Shown here: one piece after another, positions 5,909-7,245 of the stretch
Position numbering within the stretch: the stretch's first letter is position 1
Layout of the letters: the number at the start of each line of letters is the position of its first letter
Source: Pseudomonadota bacterium
GTDB lineage: Bacteria; Pseudomonadota; Gammaproteobacteria; Burkholderiales; Sulfuriferulaceae
Length of the DNA stretch: 7,245 bases
Assembly (NCBI GenBank): GCA_021794855.1
Contig: JAJYPZ010000052.1
Location: forward strand, 1 to 7,245
Direction of reading: 5' to 3'
Notes under the pieces: generated by a model
Seen by the model: the letters and a program-made list of their open reading frames with translations, nothing else
Told to the model about the DNA's origin: nothing
The model's database searches: none
Translations under genes and position numbers: made by a program

Positions 5909-6467
5909 ATCCATCGACGATTACAGCCCCGGCAAAAATCCTCCCAGTTTATTGCTGGCCGACGACGATGCCGTATTTTGCGACGTACTCGCCCGGGCGC
6001 TGAGTAAACGCGGCTATCGGGTAATGGTGGCATACGACGCCGATTCTGCCTGGACTCGAGTACGGAATGCGCCTCCCGACTATGCAATCGTCGATTTGAA
6101 AATGCCGGGGCCATCGGGACTGACGCTGGTAAAAAAACTGATGGGATGCGCCCAGCCGCCACGTATTCTCGTCCTCACCGGTTACGCGAGCATCGCCACC
6201 GCCATCGAATCGATTAAACTGGGGGCCGTACACTATCTTGCGAAGCCCGCCGACACCGAAGAAATCCTCGCGGCTTTGACGCTAAATAAAAACGATGCAG
6301 CCATTCCGATCGATACCATGCCGCTCTCGGTAAACCGCCTGGAATGGGAACACATCCAGAAAATCCTGAACGAGCACCATGGCAACATTTCAGCCACCGC
6401 CAGAGCGCTGAATATGCATCGGCGAACGTTACAGCGCAAGCTGCTTAAGCATCCGGCAAGACATTGA
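5898..6467 (+). CDS. regA: Response regulator RegA (PrrA/ActR/RoxR family), Fis-type HTH
   Basis: This 189-residue cytosolic regulator pairs with RegB. The receiver domain (about 16-128) shows the acidic cluster D22-D24, the phospho-acceptor D66 in IVDLKMPG, T94 in LTGYAS and K116 in LAKPAD. A short linker with prolines leads to a single Fis-like helix-turn-helix (about 147-185). This contains WEHIQKILNEHHGNISATAR and LNMHRRTLQRKL, the nearly invariant DNA-recognition part of RegA/PrrA. Members of this family lack the AAA+ domain of NtrC and bind GCGNC/GNCGC dyads to control respiration, carbon, nitrogen or hydrogen metabolism. ATG 5898 is chosen because GGGAAG (5885-5890) precedes it by seven bases and because the open frame further upstream lies wholly within regB. 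Co-translation with regB is likely. Confidence 0.95.
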   Translation: MTDKSIDDYSPGKNPPSLLLADDDAVFCDVLARALSKRGYRVMVAYDADSAWTRVRNAPPDYAIVDLKMPGPSGLTLVKKLMGCAQPPRILVLTGYASIATAIESIKLGAVHYLAKPADTEEILAALTLNKNDAAIPIDTMPLSVNRLEWEHIQKILNEHHGNISATARALNMHRRTLQRKLLKHPARH

Positions 6468-6514
6468 TCGGCTACGCAATCCCGTAAAATACGCTCCGTC
6501 CCGGGCCGATAATT
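6467..6514 (+). terminator. Long-loop hairpin after regA, weak terminator candidate
   Basis: ATCGGC (6467-6472) and GCCGAT (6505-6510) are inverted repeats separated by 32 bases, and the right arm is followed by AATTTT. The loop can fold further through CCCG/CGGG. A TAAAAT box inside it (6485-6490), with a TTGATC 15 bases upstream, could instead be a thioredoxin promoter. Confidence 0.3.
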
Positions 6515-6594
6515 TTGGATTTCCCCACCCCAGGCTAGTGACGCAGCCGAAATCTCATGCTAAGGTAATCGAACTTTTTATTAAGGAGTCGATT

Positions 6595-6978
6595 ATGGCC
6601 GTACTGGAACTTAACCAGGAAAACTTTGAATCCACCGTGCTCAACAATGATTTTGTGATCGTTGATTTCTGGGCGCCCTGGTGCGGCCCTTGCCGTGCGT
6701 TCGCCCCTACCTTCGAGGCCGCTTCCGAAAAACATCCCGACATCACGTTTGCCAAGGTAAATACGGAAGAAGAACAGGAAATCGGCGCCAGCTTCCAGAT
6801 CCGCTCTATCCCCACGCTGATGATATTCCGCGAAAAAGTCATTATCTATTCGCAACCCGGCTCGATGCCCGCGTCAGCATTCGACGAACTGATCGCTAAA
6901 GTCCGCGAACTCGACATGGCGCAGGTGCACAAGGAAATCGCCGAAGAACAGCAGGCCGCGCAAGCTTCGCAGTCCTGA
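6595..6978 (+). CDS. Thioredoxin with extended C-terminal helix
   Basis: This 127-residue cytosolic thiol-disulfide reductase has the thioredoxin fold. The active site is FWAPWCGPC with C30 and C33, and the cis-proline loop is IRSIPTLMIF with P73. The spacing FAPTFE...AKVNTEEEQEIGASFQIRSIP belongs to a thioredoxin subgroup common in proteobacteria and distinct from classical TrxA. It has PGSMPASAFDELI in place of the G-lysine end, and about 20 extra residues (LDMAQVHKEIAEEQQ and a short polar tail) predicted as a charged helix. It has no signal peptide. The ATG is fixed by AAGGAG (6583-6588) six bases upstream; a longer frame from GTG 6538 lacks such a site. It lies downstream of regA with its own probable promoter and converges on a LysR-type gene. 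A redox-buffer role is likely; the specific partner is unknown. Confidence 0.92.
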   Translation: MAVLELNQENFESTVLNNDFVIVDFWAPWCGPCRAFAPTFEAASEKHPDITFAKVNTEEEQEIGASFQIRSIPTLMIFREKVIIYSQPGSMPASAFDELIAKVRELDMAQVHKEIAEEQQAAQASQS

Positions 6979-7035
6979 CCGGCAAAAGGTCTGCAGCGCC
7001 CGGGTACAGACCTGCCCGGATTTCGCGATGGCTCG

Positions 7036-7061
7036 GCAGCGGCAATACTCATAGCCGCTGC
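7036..7061. terminator. 8-bp dyad between convergent thioredoxin and LysR genes
   Basis: GCAGCGGC (7036-7043) and GCCGCTGC (7054-7061) form a perfect stem with a 10-base loop, in the 98-base gap between the two stop codons. Two further overlapping dyads lie nearer the thioredoxin stop: GGTCTG/CAGACC (6988-6993, 7007-7012) and CCGGG/CCCGG (7000-7004, 7015-7019, then ATTT). None has a real T-tract, so termination here may need Rho. Confidence 0.4.
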
Positions 7062-7076
7062 GGGCACGGGCTCGAT

Positions 7077-7245
7077 TCAGCGGCCAGACCCGGATGCCGG
7101 CGGTGGCAACTGCCAGCGTACGCACGGCAGCTTGCATTGCAAAATCGCCAGACGCAACGCTTCCACAGCCGCCATACGCGGAAAACTTTTACGCCAGGCC
7201 AGCGCGACCACCCGATCCGGCACCGGATCGGAAAATGGGCGAAAA
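7077..7245 (-). CDS. C-terminal end of a LysR-type regulator, OxyR-like (partial)
   Basis: The minus strand is open from the window edge to the TGA at 7077-7079, giving 55 residues. The start FRPFSDPVPDRVVALAWRKS, followed by FPRMAAVEALRLAILQC, is the pattern of the last strand and helix of a LysR effector domain. Among LysR proteins I recall, hydrogen-peroxide regulators annotated OxyR in proteobacteria most often end with a Pro-x-Arg-x-x-x-Leu-x-Trp-Arg-x-Ser stretch like this. The DNA-binding part and the two sensing cysteines lie outside the window, so OxyR identity is unproven. Two Cys (in LQCKLPC) near the end are not the OxyR sensor pair. The gene converges on the thioredoxin gene, a context in keeping with an oxidative-stress role. 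Confidence 0.6.
   Translation of the reverse strand, partial: FRPFSDPVPDRVVALAWRKSFPRMAAVEALRLAILQCKLPCVRWQLPPPASGSGR

Noticed and set aside
6538..6594. GTG start giving a longer thioredoxin
   Set aside because: There is no ribosome-binding site at this GTG, and AAGGAG sits at the ideal distance before ATG 6595.
6846..7137. Minus-strand open frames over the thioredoxin end and following gap
   Set aside because: They are out of frame with the LysR-type C-terminus, and their composition reflects the GC-rich hairpins.
1..7245. CRISPR array, prophage, attachment site or toxin-antitoxin pair
   Set aside because: No regularly spaced repeats were seen, and no integrase, tRNA-derived direct repeats or paired small genes of those types.

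Overview
The window looks like chromosomal DNA of a Gram-negative proteobacterium. The zinc-type ribosomal protein L31, the elongator tRNA-Met with encoded CCA, the RegB/RegA redox two-component pair, an outer-membrane beta-barrel protein and a PEP-CTERM tail all fit. The best guess is a gammaproteobacterium such as a methanotroph of the Methylococcales. A betaproteobacterium is not excluded; this placement rests on gene content and protein resemblance recalled from memory.

Left part (1-1102). The 3' end of a secreted protein gene with a PEP-CTERM-like anchor is followed by a GC-rich hairpin. Next to the hairpin lies a decayed, 5'-end-only relic of an IS3-family transposase OrfA on the minus strand, with three stop codons and a frameshift. 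A tRNA-Met(CAT) gene on the minus strand has a near-consensus promoter and diverges from rpmE, which ends in a strong intrinsic terminator.

Middle (1107-3387). A large ArnT/PMT-type membrane glycosyltransferase overlaps by a few bases with mobA (molybdenum cofactor guanylyltransferase), so the two are probably translated from one message. They converge on an outer-membrane beta-barrel gene on the minus strand, whose predicted mature protein begins with a Cys-Ala-Cys-Gly-Cys motif.

Right part (4339-7245). The barrel gene is divergent from regB-regA, a membrane sensor kinase and Fis-type response regulator that overlap by 11 bases. The divergent region holds a very good match to the RegA/PrrA binding dyad directly upstream of a candidate regB promoter. 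It also holds a pair of TTGAGAA repeats one helical turn apart beside a candidate promoter for the barrel gene. A thioredoxin with an extended C-terminal helix follows regA and converges on the 3' end of a LysR-type regulator gene with an OxyR-like C-terminus. The right third therefore reads as a redox-sensing neighbourhood: quinone/thiol-responsive RegBA, a dithiol reductase and a possible peroxide regulator, with a cysteine-motif outer-membrane protein as a plausible target. That functional link is an inference from gene order and candidate sites.
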